Shown here piece by piece: positions 37,946-46,501 of a stretch of 64,000 nucleotides of DNA. The position numbers and the translations under genes are program-made. The stretch is from Rhodopseudomonas sp. BAL398 (lineage in GTDB: Bacteria; Pseudomonadota; Alphaproteobacteria; Rhizobiales; Xanthobacteraceae). The stretch spans positions 4,356,501 to 4,420,500 of the forward strand of contig NZ_CP133111.1 of the NCBI RefSeq assembly GCF_033001325.1. The letters run 5' to 3'. Numbering within the stretch: the first letter of the stretch is position 1; each line of letters starts with the position of its first letter. A model generated the notes under the pieces. It did not search any database, was not told the origin of the DNA, and worked only from the letters and a program-made list of their open reading frames with translations.

Positions 37946-38286
37946 TAATAGTTCGGTGCGGGAGGCGACAGGCAGTCGAAATGCCCGTCGCGCGCGACCG
38001 ACTCGATATTGTGCCTGAAATACTGCCCCATCGACGGCGCCGCCATTAGGGCGGCGAATGTGCTGGCCGGAACGCCGCAATAATCGTGGTAGACGCCCCG
38101 AACGCTGACGATCAGCCGCGCCTGCGCCGGGTCGTAGCAGCTGCGCTGGATGACGCTGCTGCGGGTGATGTCCCGGCACCCGAACGGCGCCAGGTCGACG
38201 GGCCCGCTGGCTTCGACGTCGACGGTCTCGGACCGTATCTCGGCGGTCATCAGCGACGCGATCAAAAATGCGATGGTTCGAACCAT
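37945..38286 (-). CDS. Secreted KTSC-domain protein
   Basis: A 113-residue exported protein: an N-terminal signal (VRTIAFLIASLMTAEIRS), three to four Cys (GCRD, RSCYD, DYCGV, DCLS) and a KTSC-type C-terminal segment (VYHDYCGVPASTFAALMAAPSMGQYFRHNI, read in pieces). KTSC domains resemble the C-terminal region of lysyl-tRNA synthetase-like and restriction-associated proteins; the function of secreted ones is unknown. It lies 15 bases downstream of the AI-2E transporter gene on the same strand, so the two are probably co-transcribed. Confidence 0.75.
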   Translation of the reverse strand: MVRTIAFLIASLMTAEIRSETVDVEASGPVDLAPFGCRDITRSSVIQRSCYDPAQARLIVSVRGVYHDYCGVPASTFAALMAAPSMGQYFRHNIESVARDGHFDCLSPPAPNY

Positions 38287-38301
38287 GGCGGTCTCACAGG
38301 C

Positions 38302-39369
38302 TCACGCGGCATCGCGAATGCCTTCCTCGTCCCGGCGCGACGTCGCATAAATATCCCACACCGCGATGAACATCGCGGCGATCACCGGGCCGATGACGAA
38401 GCCGTTGAGGCCGAACACCTCGATCCCGCCCAGCGTCGAAATCAGCACGACATAGTCGGGCATCCTGGTGTCCTTGCCGACCAGCACCGGCCGCAACAGA
38501 TTGTCGACCAAGCCGATCACCAGGGCGCCAAAGGCGATCAGGATCACGCCCTTCCACACCGCACCGGTCGCCAGCAGATAGAGCGCGACCGGAATCCACA
38601 CCAGCCCGGCGCCGATCGCCGGCAGCAGCGACAAAAACGCCATCACCACCGCCCATAGCAGGGCGCCGTTGATATCCAGAACCCAGAAGATCAAGCCGCC
38701 CAGCGCGCCCTGCAGCAGCGCGATCAGCATGTTGCCCTTGACGGTGGCGCGGATCACCACGGTGAATTTTTCCAGCAGCTCGTCCTGCCGTTGCCGGCTC
38801 AGCGGCAGCGCGTTCCTGATCCGGCGCGCCAGAGCGTCGCCGTCGCGCAGCAGGAAGAACAGCAGATAGACCATGACGAACAGATTGACGACGAAGTCGA
38901 AGGTGCTCTGCCCGATATTGATCGCCTGTCCGGCGAGGAACTGGCTGCCTTTCAGCAGCCCCGCCGACAGCCGCTCCTGCAGGCCACCGAGATTGGCGAT
39001 GCCGAACTGGCTCGACAGATCGCTGATCCAGATCGGCAAGGCAGCCTGGATCTGCTGGAACAGTTGCGCCAGGTCGAGCTCGCCGGACTGGATTTTCTTG
39101 TACATGCCGCCGGCCTCCTGCGCCAAGGCGGCGCCAACCATCGAGATCGGCAGGATCACGATCAGCACGATGATCGTCACAGTGGCGATGGCGGCGAGGT
39201 TGCTGCGGTTGCCGGTCCTCTTCAGCAGGCCCCGGTACAGCGGGGCAAACAGGATCGCGATGACCACGCCCCACAGCAATGCGCTGTAGAACGATCGAAG
39301 GATCAATCCGAACGCCAGCGACGCCGCAACGACCAGGAACAGGAAGAATTTGTCTTCGTGGATGCGCAT
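38302..39369 (-). CDS. AI-2E family transporter (TqsA/PerM-like)
   Basis: A 355-residue membrane protein with about eight helices: two N-terminal pairs, a hydrophilic amphipathic middle (residues ~85-150), and a C-terminal block containing GNMLIALLQGALGGLIFW, LSLLPAIGAGLVWIPVALYLL, DNLLRPVLVG and STLGGIEVFGLNGFVIGPV, all typical of this family. Substrates vary (autoinducer-2 export, sodium/proton antiport), so the family name does not fix the job. ATG at 39369. It is followed closely by the KTSC gene. Confidence 0.9.
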   Translation of the reverse strand: MRIHEDKFFLFLVVAASLAFGLILRSFYSALLWGVVIAILFAPLYRGLLKRTGNRSNLAAIATVTIIVLIVILPISMVGAALAQEAGGMYKKIQSGELDLAQLFQQIQAALPIWISDLSSQFGIANLGGLQERLSAGLLKGSQFLAGQAINIGQSTFDFVVNLFVMVYLLFFLLRDGDALARRIRNALPLSRQRQDELLEKFTVVIRATVKGNMLIALLQGALGGLIFWVLDINGALLWAVVMAFLSLLPAIGAGLVWIPVALYLLATGAVWKGVILIAFGALVIGLVDNLLRPVLVGKDTRMPDYVVLISTLGGIEVFGLNGFVIGPVIAAMFIAVWDIYATSRRDEEGIRDAA

Positions 39370-39527
39370 GTGGACCGTTGGTTCCTGGTCTGCGGCATCG
39401 CCGCGACTGCTTCAGAATATCGTGGATGCCGGCGTGAACCAAACCATGATCCGGCGCAACCGCGGTTTGCACCTGCTCTGCTATAGCGTGCTCCGGAGCA
39501 GATGTCGGGGCAGGTGCGGGAAGGGTA

Positions 39528-40784
39528 ATGGCGTTGACGATCGAGCCGGTGATCCTGAATCTCGTCATCGCGCTCGGGATCGGGCTGTTGATCGGCGTCG
39601 AGCGGGAGCGCCGCAAGGGCGACGGGCCGTCGCGGGCGCCCGCCGGGATCCGGACCTTCGCGATCGCGTCATTGTCGGGCGCCATCAGCGTGCTGGCCGG
39701 CGGCGATACGCTGCTGGCGGTCGTCACCGCCGGCGCGATCGCGCTGACCGCGGTCGCCTATTGGCGCGGGCGCGAAACCGACCCCGGCCTCACCACCGAA
39801 ATGGCGCTGATCGCCACGGTGCTGCTGGGCGGTCTCGCCATCGAGCGCGCCGCGCTCGCCGGCGGTCTCGCCGTCACCGTGGCTCTGCTGCTTGCCGCGC
39901 GCGATCGGCTGCACCGCTTCGTGCGCCAGGTGCTGACCGAACAGGAAGTCGAGGATGGGCTGATCTTCGCCAGCGCGTCGCTGGTGGTGCTGCCGCTGGT
40001 GCCCGATCGCCCGATGGGGCCCTATGGGGCGCTCAATCCGCATACGATCTGGATCATCGTGCTGCTGATCATGGCGATCGGCGCGGCCGGCCATCTCGCG
40101 GTTCGGCTGCTCGGCGCGCGATTCGGATTACCGCTCGCGGGTCTGGCATCCGGATTCATCTCCAGCACCGCCACCATCGGGGCGATGGGCGCGCGCGCCG
40201 CGAAGGCCCCTGAGAGCCTCGCCGCCGCCGTCGGCGGCGCGGTGCTGTCGACGGTGGCGACGATCGTTCAGCTGGCGATCGTGCTGGCGGCCACCAGTCC
40301 GGCCACGCTGCGCCTGCTCGCGGTGCCGCTGCTCTGCGCCGGGCTGACCTCGGTGGTCTATGGGGTGGTGTTCACCGTGATCGCGTTGCGGCGGCAGGCC
40401 GAGCGCGAGCCGGAACGCGGCCGCGCCTTCAGCCTGCCGATGGCGCTGACCTTCGGGCTGACGCTGTCCGTCATCATGGTCGCCGCAGCCGCGCTGCAGG
40501 ATTTGTTCGGCGACAACGGCATGATGGTGGCCGCCGCTGTTGCCGGCTTTGTCGATGCCCATTCGTCGGCGATCTCGGTGGCGTCGCTGGTCGGCAATGG
40601 CAAGATCGCCGTCCATGACGCGCTGCTGCCGATTCTGGCGGGCTTTTCCACCAACACGATCAGCAAGATCGTGCTGGCCGGCGGCGCCGGCGGGTGGGCC
40701 TTCGCGCTTCGCGTGGTGCCGGGATTGATCCTGGTGGCGTTGGCCGCCTGGGCGGGGGCTCTGCTGGCCCCGATCACGATGTGA
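39528..40784 (+). CDS. MgtC/DUF4010 family membrane protein
   Basis: A 418-residue polytopic membrane protein. The N-terminal MgtC/SapB-like domain has GIGLLIGVERERRKGDGPSRAPAGIRTF with the conserved ERER-x-K and GIRT motifs, and the remainder is a DUF4010 domain (GLASGFISSTATIGAMG; AVAGFVDAHSSAISVASL; GFSTNTISKI). About eleven to twelve helices. MgtC domains are linked to magnesium stress and intracellular survival, but DUF4010 fusion proteins are uncharacterised. ATG at 39528 follows GGGAAGGGTA. It is convergent, by five bases, with the next gene. Confidence 0.88.
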   Translation: MALTIEPVILNLVIALGIGLLIGVERERRKGDGPSRAPAGIRTFAIASLSGAISVLAGGDTLLAVVTAGAIALTAVAYWRGRETDPGLTTEMALIATVLLGGLAIERAALAGGLAVTVALLLAARDRLHRFVRQVLTEQEVEDGLIFASASLVVLPLVPDRPMGPYGALNPHTIWIIVLLIMAIGAAGHLAVRLLGARFGLPLAGLASGFISSTATIGAMGARAAKAPESLAAAVGGAVLSTVATIVQLAIVLAATSPATLRLLAVPLLCAGLTSVVYGVVFTVIALRRQAEREPERGRAFSLPMALTFGLTLSVIMVAAAALQDLFGDNGMMVAAAVAGFVDAHSSAISVASLVGNGKIAVHDALLPILAGFSTNTISKIVLAGGAGGWAFALRVVPGLILVALAAWAGALLAPITM

Positions 40785-40788
40785 GCCG

Positions 40789-41343
40789 TTAGCCGGCGGC
40801 GTGCGGATAGGGCTTGAGCTCGACATTGGCGGCCGACAGCCGGCGATACAGATCGCGGCGCCGCGCGATCGGCAGCCAGCCGTACAGAAAGATCTCCAGC
40901 GGGCGCCAGTTCGCCACCCAGCCCAGGATCAGGAAGCTCTCCTCGACCAGTCGCCGAAACGGCGAGTCGATCAGATGGCCGCCGGCCAGGTGGGCCAGCG
41001 CCAGACAGACGACCAGGATCGAGACGCCGATCGCGAGCGAGCGCCGGCCGACCCGAAACAGCTCGCGGAGTTCGCGCTGGGTGGTGGCGGCGCGTTCGGC
41101 GAAGTAACGGCCCAGCGCGACGCTGAAATCCCGCGCCGCGGCCTGCTGCGCGTCGGTGTCGGGGAAATGCACCGCGATCCGGATCGGCCGGTCGGTGCCC
41201 AGTTCACGCGCCCAATCGACGATGTAGTCCTCTGCCACTCTGTCGAGATCGCGTTCGCGAAACGGGAACGGATCGAGGGTGTGAAACAGCTGGGCGATGT
41301 CGTCGACCTGCAGCTCGATCAAATCGGGGGTGGGAGTCGCCAT
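40789..41343 (-). CDS. Hypothetical membrane-anchored protein
   Basis: A 184-residue protein, family not recognised. The first 100 residues are soluble and acidic (LIELQVDDIAQLFHTLDPFPFRERDLD and a DWARELGT segment), then comes one clear membrane helix (LAIGVSILVVCLALAHLAGG) and a hairpin-like second hydrophobic stretch (LILGWVANWRPLEIFLYGW), ending with an Arg-rich RRRDLYRRL tail. ATG at 41343 is chosen; the upstream frame runs through the divergent promoter region. It is divergent from the DUF2252 gene with 137 bases between. Confidence 0.75.
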   Translation of the reverse strand: MATPTPDLIELQVDDIAQLFHTLDPFPFRERDLDRVAEDYIVDWARELGTDRPIRIAVHFPDTDAQQAAARDFSVALGRYFAERAATTQRELRELFRVGRRSLAIGVSILVVCLALAHLAGGHLIDSPFRRLVEESFLILGWVANWRPLEIFLYGWLPIARRRDLYRRLSAANVELKPYPHAAG

Positions 41344-41480
41344 CGCCGGGCAGCCAAATCGCGGAGCATTTGAAGGCGGATCGACCGACCGCGCTTTTCT
41401 GATTGCATTGCGGCCGAACCCTGCTCCAGAGTCAATCGATCGTGGCGAAATGCGATCGCCGAAGCCGCGCGGAGGCGCCA

Positions 41481-42551
41481 ATGTCGCGTCATCAGGACGG
41501 ATCGTTCCGCAAGGACAACGCCGCTTACGAAGCTTGGCTGCGGATGCAGTGCGAGGTGGTCGGCAAGGACGTTCGGCACAAGCACGCGAAGATGAAGGAG
41601 AATGCCTTCATCTTCCTGCGGGCGACTTATTTCCGCTGGGCCAAGACCATTCCGACGCTGTGCCCGGAGTTGATGGACGCGCCCGCGGTGCTGTCGGTCG
41701 GCGATATGCATCTGGAGAATTTCGGCACCTGGCGCGACGCCGAGGGCCGGCTGGTCTGGGGCGTCAATGATTTCGACGAAGCCGCAATGATGCCCTATCC
41801 GCTGGATCTGCTGCGGCTTGCAACCAGCGTCCGGCTGGCTCCGCGCGGCAAGCTCAAGAAGGACGCGGCCGGGGCGGCGCTGCTGAAGGGCTATCGCGCC
41901 GGTCTGGCGCAGCCGCGTCCGGCGCTGCTCGACGAAAGCGACACCTGGATGTTGCGCTACGCCGTGGCGGCCGACAAGACCTCGGACAAGTTCTGGGCCA
42001 AGGTCGCCAAATACCCGACCGCCGATCCGCCGCGCAAACTCAAGCGCCATCTGGTCGAGAGCCTGCCCAAACACGCAACCAATGTGTGCTACTTCCGTCG
42101 CGTTGCCGGCACCGGCAGTCTCGGGCGGCCGCGCTATGTGGCGGTCGCCGATTGGCGCGGCGGGCGGGTGCTGCGCGAGGCCAAGGCGCTGGTGTCGTCG
42201 GCCTGGGTCTGGGCCCATGGCGAGGACAGTGCGAGTTCGCATTTTCTCGAACTGGCGACGGGAAGATACCGAGCCTCCGACCCGTTGCTCGAGGCGCGCC
42301 ACCATTTCGTGATTCGCCGCCTCGCCCCGGATTCGCGCAAGATCGAGCTCGGCCGCAAAGTCGGTACGATCGTCCGCACCAATCTGCTGTGGGAGATGGG
42401 CTACGACCTCGGATCGATCCATGCCGCAGGCTCGCCGGGCGCCAAGGTTCTGCTCGCCGATTTGAAACGGCGCAAGCGGGGCTGGCTGAACGCGGCGGCG
42501 AAAACCGCGGCAGCAGCGGTCCGTCGCGATTATGCGCAATGGTGCGGCTGA
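41481..42551 (+). CDS. DUF2252 family protein
   Basis: A 356-residue protein of a kinase-like uncharacterised family. VGDMHLENFGTWRD near residue 76 and WGVNDFDEAAMMPYPLDLLRLATS near residue 94 match the HxDxxxxN and DFD motifs of aminoglycoside-phosphotransferase-like folds, suggesting nucleotide-dependent phosphoryl transfer. No membrane segment or signal. ATG at 41481 follows CGCGGAGGCGCC; a TTG at 41403 upstream is rejected. The alpha/beta hydrolase gene starts 26 bases after its stop, so they probably form a two-gene operon. Confidence 0.85.
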   Translation: MSRHQDGSFRKDNAAYEAWLRMQCEVVGKDVRHKHAKMKENAFIFLRATYFRWAKTIPTLCPELMDAPAVLSVGDMHLENFGTWRDAEGRLVWGVNDFDEAAMMPYPLDLLRLATSVRLAPRGKLKKDAAGAALLKGYRAGLAQPRPALLDESDTWMLRYAVAADKTSDKFWAKVAKYPTADPPRKLKRHLVESLPKHATNVCYFRRVAGTGSLGRPRYVAVADWRGGRVLREAKALVSSAWVWAHGEDSASSHFLELATGRYRASDPLLEARHHFVIRRLAPDSRKIELGRKVGTIVRTNLLWEMGYDLGSIHAAGSPGAKVLLADLKRRKRGWLNAAAKTAAAAVRRDYAQWCG

Positions 42552-42577
42552 GCGACCGGCGAGGGGGACGTAGTCCG

Positions 42578-43645
42578 ATGAGCGACGCCGTGGTCGACGA
42601 CATCGTGGCGTTGCTGCCGCCATTGTTGCAGTCGCTGGAAGCGCTCGGCTTCGTTGCCCGCTATCTTCATCCGCCGCAATTCGGCGCCGTGATGCAGCGG
42701 ATCGGCGCGCCCGATCGGCTGTTGGGGGAAGTGGTGCCGAGGCTGGCAAACTGGCCGGACTCCTTTGCGCATCTGCGCGGACCGCTGCAATCCGCCAGTG
42801 CGGCGGCGCTCGCCGGCTTTGCCGGGTTGCGCGCGGTCGAAGCCGGCGACGGCGATCTGATCGCGGTTGGCCGCGCCCTGCGCCAGCTACCGAAGGCCGC
42901 GGAGGCGCTTTATCCGCTGGCGGCTCAATTGCCGCCGGTCTCGGTCTTCTTCACAGATCCATCGCTGCGGGACGATGCAGATCTGTCGGCGCGGCTGGCG
43001 CAGCCGGCAAGCCCGGACACCGGGATCTCGCACCACGCCAATGAGCCGGGCAGCCGCGGCGGGTTTTCACTCTATGTGCCGGAATACTACACGCCGGATC
43101 GAACATGGCCGCTGGTGATGGCGCTGCATGGCGGCAGCGGCAATGGCCGCGGCTTCTTGTGGAGCTGGCTGCGCGATGCCCGCAGCCGCGGCGCGATCGT
43201 GGTGGCGCCGACCGCCATCGGGGGCAGCTGGGCGTTGATGGGCGAGGACGCCGATACGCCGAATCTGTTGCGGATCCTCGATCAGCTGCGTGCGCGCTGG
43301 CGCATCGATCCGGCGCGGATGCTGCTCACCGGCATGAGCGATGGCGGCACCTTCTGCTATGTCAGCGGCCTGGAAACGACGTCGCCCTTCACCCATCTGG
43401 CGCCGGTCGCCGCCACCTTTCATCCGATGCTGGCGCAGATGGTGGATGCCGAACGGCTGCGCGGCCTGCCGATCCAGATCGTCCACGGCCGGCTCGACTG
43501 GATGTTTCCGGTCGAGGTCGCCCGGCAGGCGCGGCAGGCGCTATCGGCAGCCGGCGCCGACGTGATCTTGCGCGAGATCGAAGATCTCAGCCATTGCTAT
43601 CCGCGCGAGGTCAACGCGACGCTGCTGGATTGGCTCAGTGCCTGA
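42578..43645 (+). CDS. Alpha/beta hydrolase, esterase/depolymerase-like
   Basis: A 355-residue protein with a roughly 150-residue all-helical N-terminal part and a C-terminal alpha/beta hydrolase. The oxyanion region is ALHGGSGNGRG, the nucleophile S254 lies in GMSDGG, the acid is likely in VHGRLDWMFPV, and a His in DLSHCYPRE completes the triad. It resembles phospholipase/carboxylesterase and PHB-depolymerase folds; no signal peptide is present. Second gene of a pair with DUF2252. Its 3' end overlaps the convergent gene at 43635 by 11 bases. Confidence 0.82.
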   Translation: MSDAVVDDIVALLPPLLQSLEALGFVARYLHPPQFGAVMQRIGAPDRLLGEVVPRLANWPDSFAHLRGPLQSASAAALAGFAGLRAVEAGDGDLIAVGRALRQLPKAAEALYPLAAQLPPVSVFFTDPSLRDDADLSARLAQPASPDTGISHHANEPGSRGGFSLYVPEYYTPDRTWPLVMALHGGSGNGRGFLWSWLRDARSRGAIVVAPTAIGGSWALMGEDADTPNLLRILDQLRARWRIDPARMLLTGMSDGGTFCYVSGLETTSPFTHLAPVAATFHPMLAQMVDAERLRGLPIQIVHGRLDWMFPVEVARQARQALSAAGADVILREIEDLSHCYPREVNATLLDWLSA

Positions 43646-44087
43646 TGGTCGCTTTGGCCAATTCTTGCACCTGGCCGCGGTCGGCGAACAGCGCAACCAC
43701 GAGCAGCAACAGGCCCAGATGAAACAAGGCGGCGCCGCCGGCGACATGCGCCATCTGCCAGATCAGCACCGGCGCGGCGCCCATCAGCACGGTCGATCCC
43801 GCATAGCTCAATGCGATCACCGCGGAGGCCGGATGACCGAGCCGCCAGATCACCGCCGCCAGCGCGCCCAGCGCCAGCACCGCCTTCACCACCGCCATGA
43901 AGCGCAGCAGCAGCGTCAATTCATCGCCTGACTGCTGCACGGCCTGCGCGGTCGCGGCCGGGTTGCCCGATAGATATGCGGCAGCGGCCGCGATCGCGAC
44001 CGCCACAAGCGTGGCGCTGCGCGCCGGCACAGCCAGCCGCCAGGCTGGCGCGGTTCGGGTCAGAGCGGGAAGCGGAAAATCGGTCAT
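43635..44087 (-). CDS. Hypothetical membrane protein
   Basis: A 150-residue protein with four hydrophobic helices (SATLVAVAIAAAAAYLSG; LRFMAVVKAVLALGALAAVIW; VIALSYAGSTVLMGAAPVLIW; FHLGLLLLVVALFA) and short loops. No family recognised. It is convergent with the hydrolase gene and divergent from the small membrane protein at 44264; a 19-base tandem repeat lies 13 bases upstream of its start codon. Confidence 0.7.
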   Translation of the reverse strand: MTDFPLPALTRTAPAWRLAVPARSATLVAVAIAAAAAYLSGNPAATAQAVQQSGDELTLLLRFMAVVKAVLALGALAAVIWRLGHPASAVIALSYAGSTVLMGAAPVLIWQMAHVAGGAALFHLGLLLLVVALFADRGQVQELAKATIRH

Positions 44088-44100
44088 GATCTCGGCCTGT

Positions 44101-44138
44101 GATCCTGTGGTGATCCTTTGATCCTGTGGTGATCCTTG
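44101..44138. repeat. 19-base tandem repeat in a divergent promoter region
   Basis: GATCCTGTGGTGATCCTTT at 44101-44119 is repeated at 44120-44137 (last base differs). Each unit holds two GATCC words. The array sits immediately 5' of the minus-strand gene ending at 44087 and would be part of its leader or promoter. Confidence 0.85.
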
Positions 44139-44263
44139 CGCCTCAATGGTTGAAGTCTAGCGCATCGCCACGCCGGCTCAAGGCGACAGGCCGCCTCAGC
44201 GATTTGCCGGATGGAACCAAAGCGCGACGGTCCGCGTTGGTCGCGGTCAATTGGAGAACTGCA

Positions 44264-44470
44264 ATGCGTTTGTTTGTTGGAATGATCTTGGGCGCGTTGC
44301 TGCTCACATTGGGCGTCTATATCCGCGATTCGCTGTCGACCTCGACGGTCGCCAATGGCGAGGTCGCGCTTGCCGACCGCACCATCGTCAATTGGGACGT
44401 CGCCTCCACCCAGTGGGATGGCCTGAAGGCCCGCGTGCAACGCGACTGGACCAAGCTGTCGGAAAAATAA
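44264..44470 (+). CDS. Small single-pass membrane protein
   Basis: A 68-residue protein: an N-terminal helix (LFVGMILGALLLTLGVYI) that may be an uncleaved anchor, then a polar tail with conserved-looking NWDVASTQWDGLKARVQRDW. ATG at 44264 has TTGGAGA spaced 7-8 bases. Codon use is typical of the window, so it is likely real although short. Function unknown. Convergent with the DsbA-like gene. Confidence 0.72.
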   Translation: MRLFVGMILGALLLTLGVYIRDSLSTSTVANGEVALADRTIVNWDVASTQWDGLKARVQRDWTKLSEK

Positions 44471-44483
44471 GCGCGCCGTCGCG

Positions 44484-45182
44484 CTATTTCTTCGCCGCCG
44501 CCTTGCGGGCGTCGCTGATCGCCAGCTTGAATTGCTCCTTGGTCAACGGTCCCGGCACCCGGAACTTGCCGATGATGAAGCTCGGCGTTCCCTGAAAACC
44601 GAATGCGGTGGCCTGATCGTCGGCGCGCTTCAGGATCGCTTCGATCTGGGCCTTGTGCGTGTCGAGATCGCGCGTGGCGCGGTCGACGTCGATGCCGGCC
44701 TTGGCGAGACGCTCGCGGACGCCGGTTTCGGTCAGCTTTTCATTGAGTCCGATCAGCGCGTCATGCGCGGCGAAGAATTTGTCCTGATATTTGGTCGCCA
44801 ATGCGAGCTGCGCCGCATAGACCGAGACCGGCCCCAGGATCGGCCAATCCTTCAGCACCAGCCTGATCTTGCCGTCCTCGGCCACGACCTGTTTCAGTTC
44901 GGGGGCGAGCTTGCGGCAATAGGGGCAGTTGTAGTCGTAGAATTCGACGATGGTGATGTCGCCCTTGGGGTTGCCGGCGACCGGAATCTCGGAGTCGCGC
45001 AGCACCTTGGCCTCGGTGAGGACGTTGCCGTCATCGGCTCCGGTCTGTCCGCGCGCCCGCACCGGCGCGATCTCCAGCCCGAGCAGTACCGCGCTGGCGC
45101 CGAGCAGCCCCAAAGCCTGGCGACGGCTGCGCAGATTGCTTGGCGCGGGCGCCAGGGCAGCCGGATCGGTTCGGTCGGTCAT
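44484..45182 (-). CDS. DsbA-family thiol:disulfide oxidoreductase (Com1-like)
   Basis: A 232-residue periplasmic thioredoxin-fold protein. An RSRRQALGLLGASAVLLG leader (twin Arg, residues 18-34) suggests Tat or Sec export. The active site C86-P-Y-C89 lies in EFYDYNCPYCRKLAPEL, and the cis-Pro loop is GFQGTPSFIIG. The CPYC site and a helical insertion match DsbA/BdbD oxidases. ATG at 45182. A DsbB homologue is encoded at 48796 and could reoxidise it. Confidence 0.9.
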   Translation of the reverse strand: MTDRTDPAALAPAPSNLRSRRQALGLLGASAVLLGLEIAPVRARGQTGADDGNVLTEAKVLRDSEIPVAGNPKGDITIVEFYDYNCPYCRKLAPELKQVVAEDGKIRLVLKDWPILGPVSVYAAQLALATKYQDKFFAAHDALIGLNEKLTETGVRERLAKAGIDVDRATRDLDTHKAQIEAILKRADDQATAFGFQGTPSFIIGKFRVPGPLTKEQFKLAISDARKAAAKK

Positions 45183-45295
45183 TGCAATCTCCACGGAACC
45201 CGAACGCCACGGCTGTTCAGAGTGAAACCAGTTGGCGCTCACATATAGTCTGCCGCCGGTGTTGGATAGGCGCAAAGATGCTCGCCGCGACGGAA

Positions 45296-45336
45296 CTTGC
45301 GGGTCAGCGCACCAAGCTTGCGGGTCAGCGCACCAG
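45296..45336. repeat. 21-base tandem duplication spanning the end of the LrgB-like gene
   Basis: CTTGCGGGTCAGCGCACCA occurs at 45296 and again at 45317. The second copy contains the gene's TGA stop (45325-45327, minus strand) and its last codons; the first copy repeats them just beyond the stop. A recent local duplication at a gene end is the simplest reading. Confidence 0.85.
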
Positions 45337-46047
45337 CAGCGTCACCGCCAGCGGAACCAGCAGCGAGGTCACCAGCGCATTCAGACTCATCGCGATGCCG
45401 GCGAAGGCGCCGGCGACGGCGTCGACCTGAAACGCCCGCGCGGTGCCGATGCCGTGCGACGCCAGCCCGGCGGCGAAGCCGCGGGCGCGAAAATCCCTGA
45501 TTCCCATGGCGTTCATCAGCGGCGTCACCATCACGGCGCCGAGGATACCGGTCAGAACCACAGCCACCGCCGTCAGCGACGGGTCGCCATTGAGTGACTG
45601 GCTGATTCCCATCGCGACGCCGGCGGTGACCGATTTCGGCGCCAGCGACAGCACCACGCCGCGCGGCAGACCGGCCAGCTGGGCGAGCCAGACCACCGAG
45701 ACGATCGCGGTGATGCAGCCGACCACGAGCGCGAGCGTCATCGGCAGGATCGCCGCGATCACCTGTTTGCGGTGTTCATAGAGCGGCACCGCCAGCGCCA
45801 CGGTCGCCGGCCCGAGCAGAAAATGCACGAATTGCGCGCCAGAGAAGTAGGTGGTGTAGGATGTGCCGGTCAGCTCCAGGAAGGCGCCGATGATCCACAT
45901 CGCATGCAGCACCGGATTGGCGAGCGGATTGCGCCCGGTCGCGAGCGAAATCGCGTCAGTGAAGGCGTAGACCAGCAGCGTCATGGTCAGCCACAGCAGC
46001 GGCGTCTGCGACAGATACACCCATAGCGAGAACGGATTGTTGCTCAT
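45325..46047 (-). CDS. LrgB/CidB family membrane protein
   Basis: A 240-residue polytopic membrane protein of the LrgB family. Landmarks: ATVALAVPLYEHRKQV, LAPKSVTAGVAMGISQSLNGDPSLTAV in pieces, ASHGIGTARAFQVDAVAGAFAGIAM. It pairs with the LrgA-like protein encoded upstream (4-base ATGA overlap). In other bacteria LrgAB/CidAB have been tied to murein hydrolase control, and in some to pyruvate or glycolate transport; no choice can be made here. Its 3' end carries a tandem duplication. Confidence 0.9.
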   Translation of the reverse strand: MSNNPFSLWVYLSQTPLLWLTMTLLVYAFTDAISLATGRNPLANPVLHAMWIIGAFLELTGTSYTTYFSGAQFVHFLLGPATVALAVPLYEHRKQVIAAILPMTLALVVGCITAIVSVVWLAQLAGLPRGVVLSLAPKSVTAGVAMGISQSLNGDPSLTAVAVVLTGILGAVMVTPLMNAMGIRDFRARGFAAGLASHGIGTARAFQVDAVAGAFAGIAMSLNALVTSLLVPLAVTLLVR

Positions 46048-46430
46048 CGCGGCGTTCTCCACCGCGCCATCAGCCGCACCGCCAGCATGAATGTCGCCAC
46101 CGTCACCATCAAGGTCACCAGCACCGAGCCGATCAACACCGCGACGATCGCCACCCCGTGGGCGGCGAGCAGATCGTATTGCTGGATCACCCCGACGCCG
46201 GCCGGTACGAACAGCAGCGACATATGTGCCAGCAAACCCCTGGCGGTGGTCTCGAGGCCACCGTCGCGCAACGGTCCGCGCGCCAGCAGTTCGGACCAAT
46301 CCCGCGCCAGCAACAGTAGTAGCAGCAGCAGCAGGCCAATCACCGCCGAGGGTAGCGGCAACGCGAAGCCGCGCGCGATCGCCTCGCCGGCCAATTGGCA
46401 CAGCAGGATCAACCCCAGACTCGCGATCAT
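46044..46430 (-). CDS. LrgA/CidA family holin-like protein
   Basis: A 128-residue four-helix membrane protein of the LrgA/CidA (holin-like) family: LILLCQLAGEAIARGFALPLPSAVIGLLLLL in pieces, a polar cytoplasmic loop and the LLFVPAGVGVIQQ motif, which is diagnostic. It is first of the lrgAB-type pair. ATG at 46430; no LytSR-type regulator is nearby. Confidence 0.9.
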   Translation of the reverse strand: MIASLGLILLCQLAGEAIARGFALPLPSAVIGLLLLLLLLLARDWSELLARGPLRDGGLETTARGLLAHMSLLFVPAGVGVIQQYDLLAAHGVAIVAVLIGSVLVTLMVTVATFMLAVRLMARWRTPR

Positions 46431-46501
46431 CGGACACCTCGGCTTATCGAGAGGTCCGATTCAGCGTTTCCGCCCGGCTTGTCAATGACCGGTGGCGCAG
46501 T

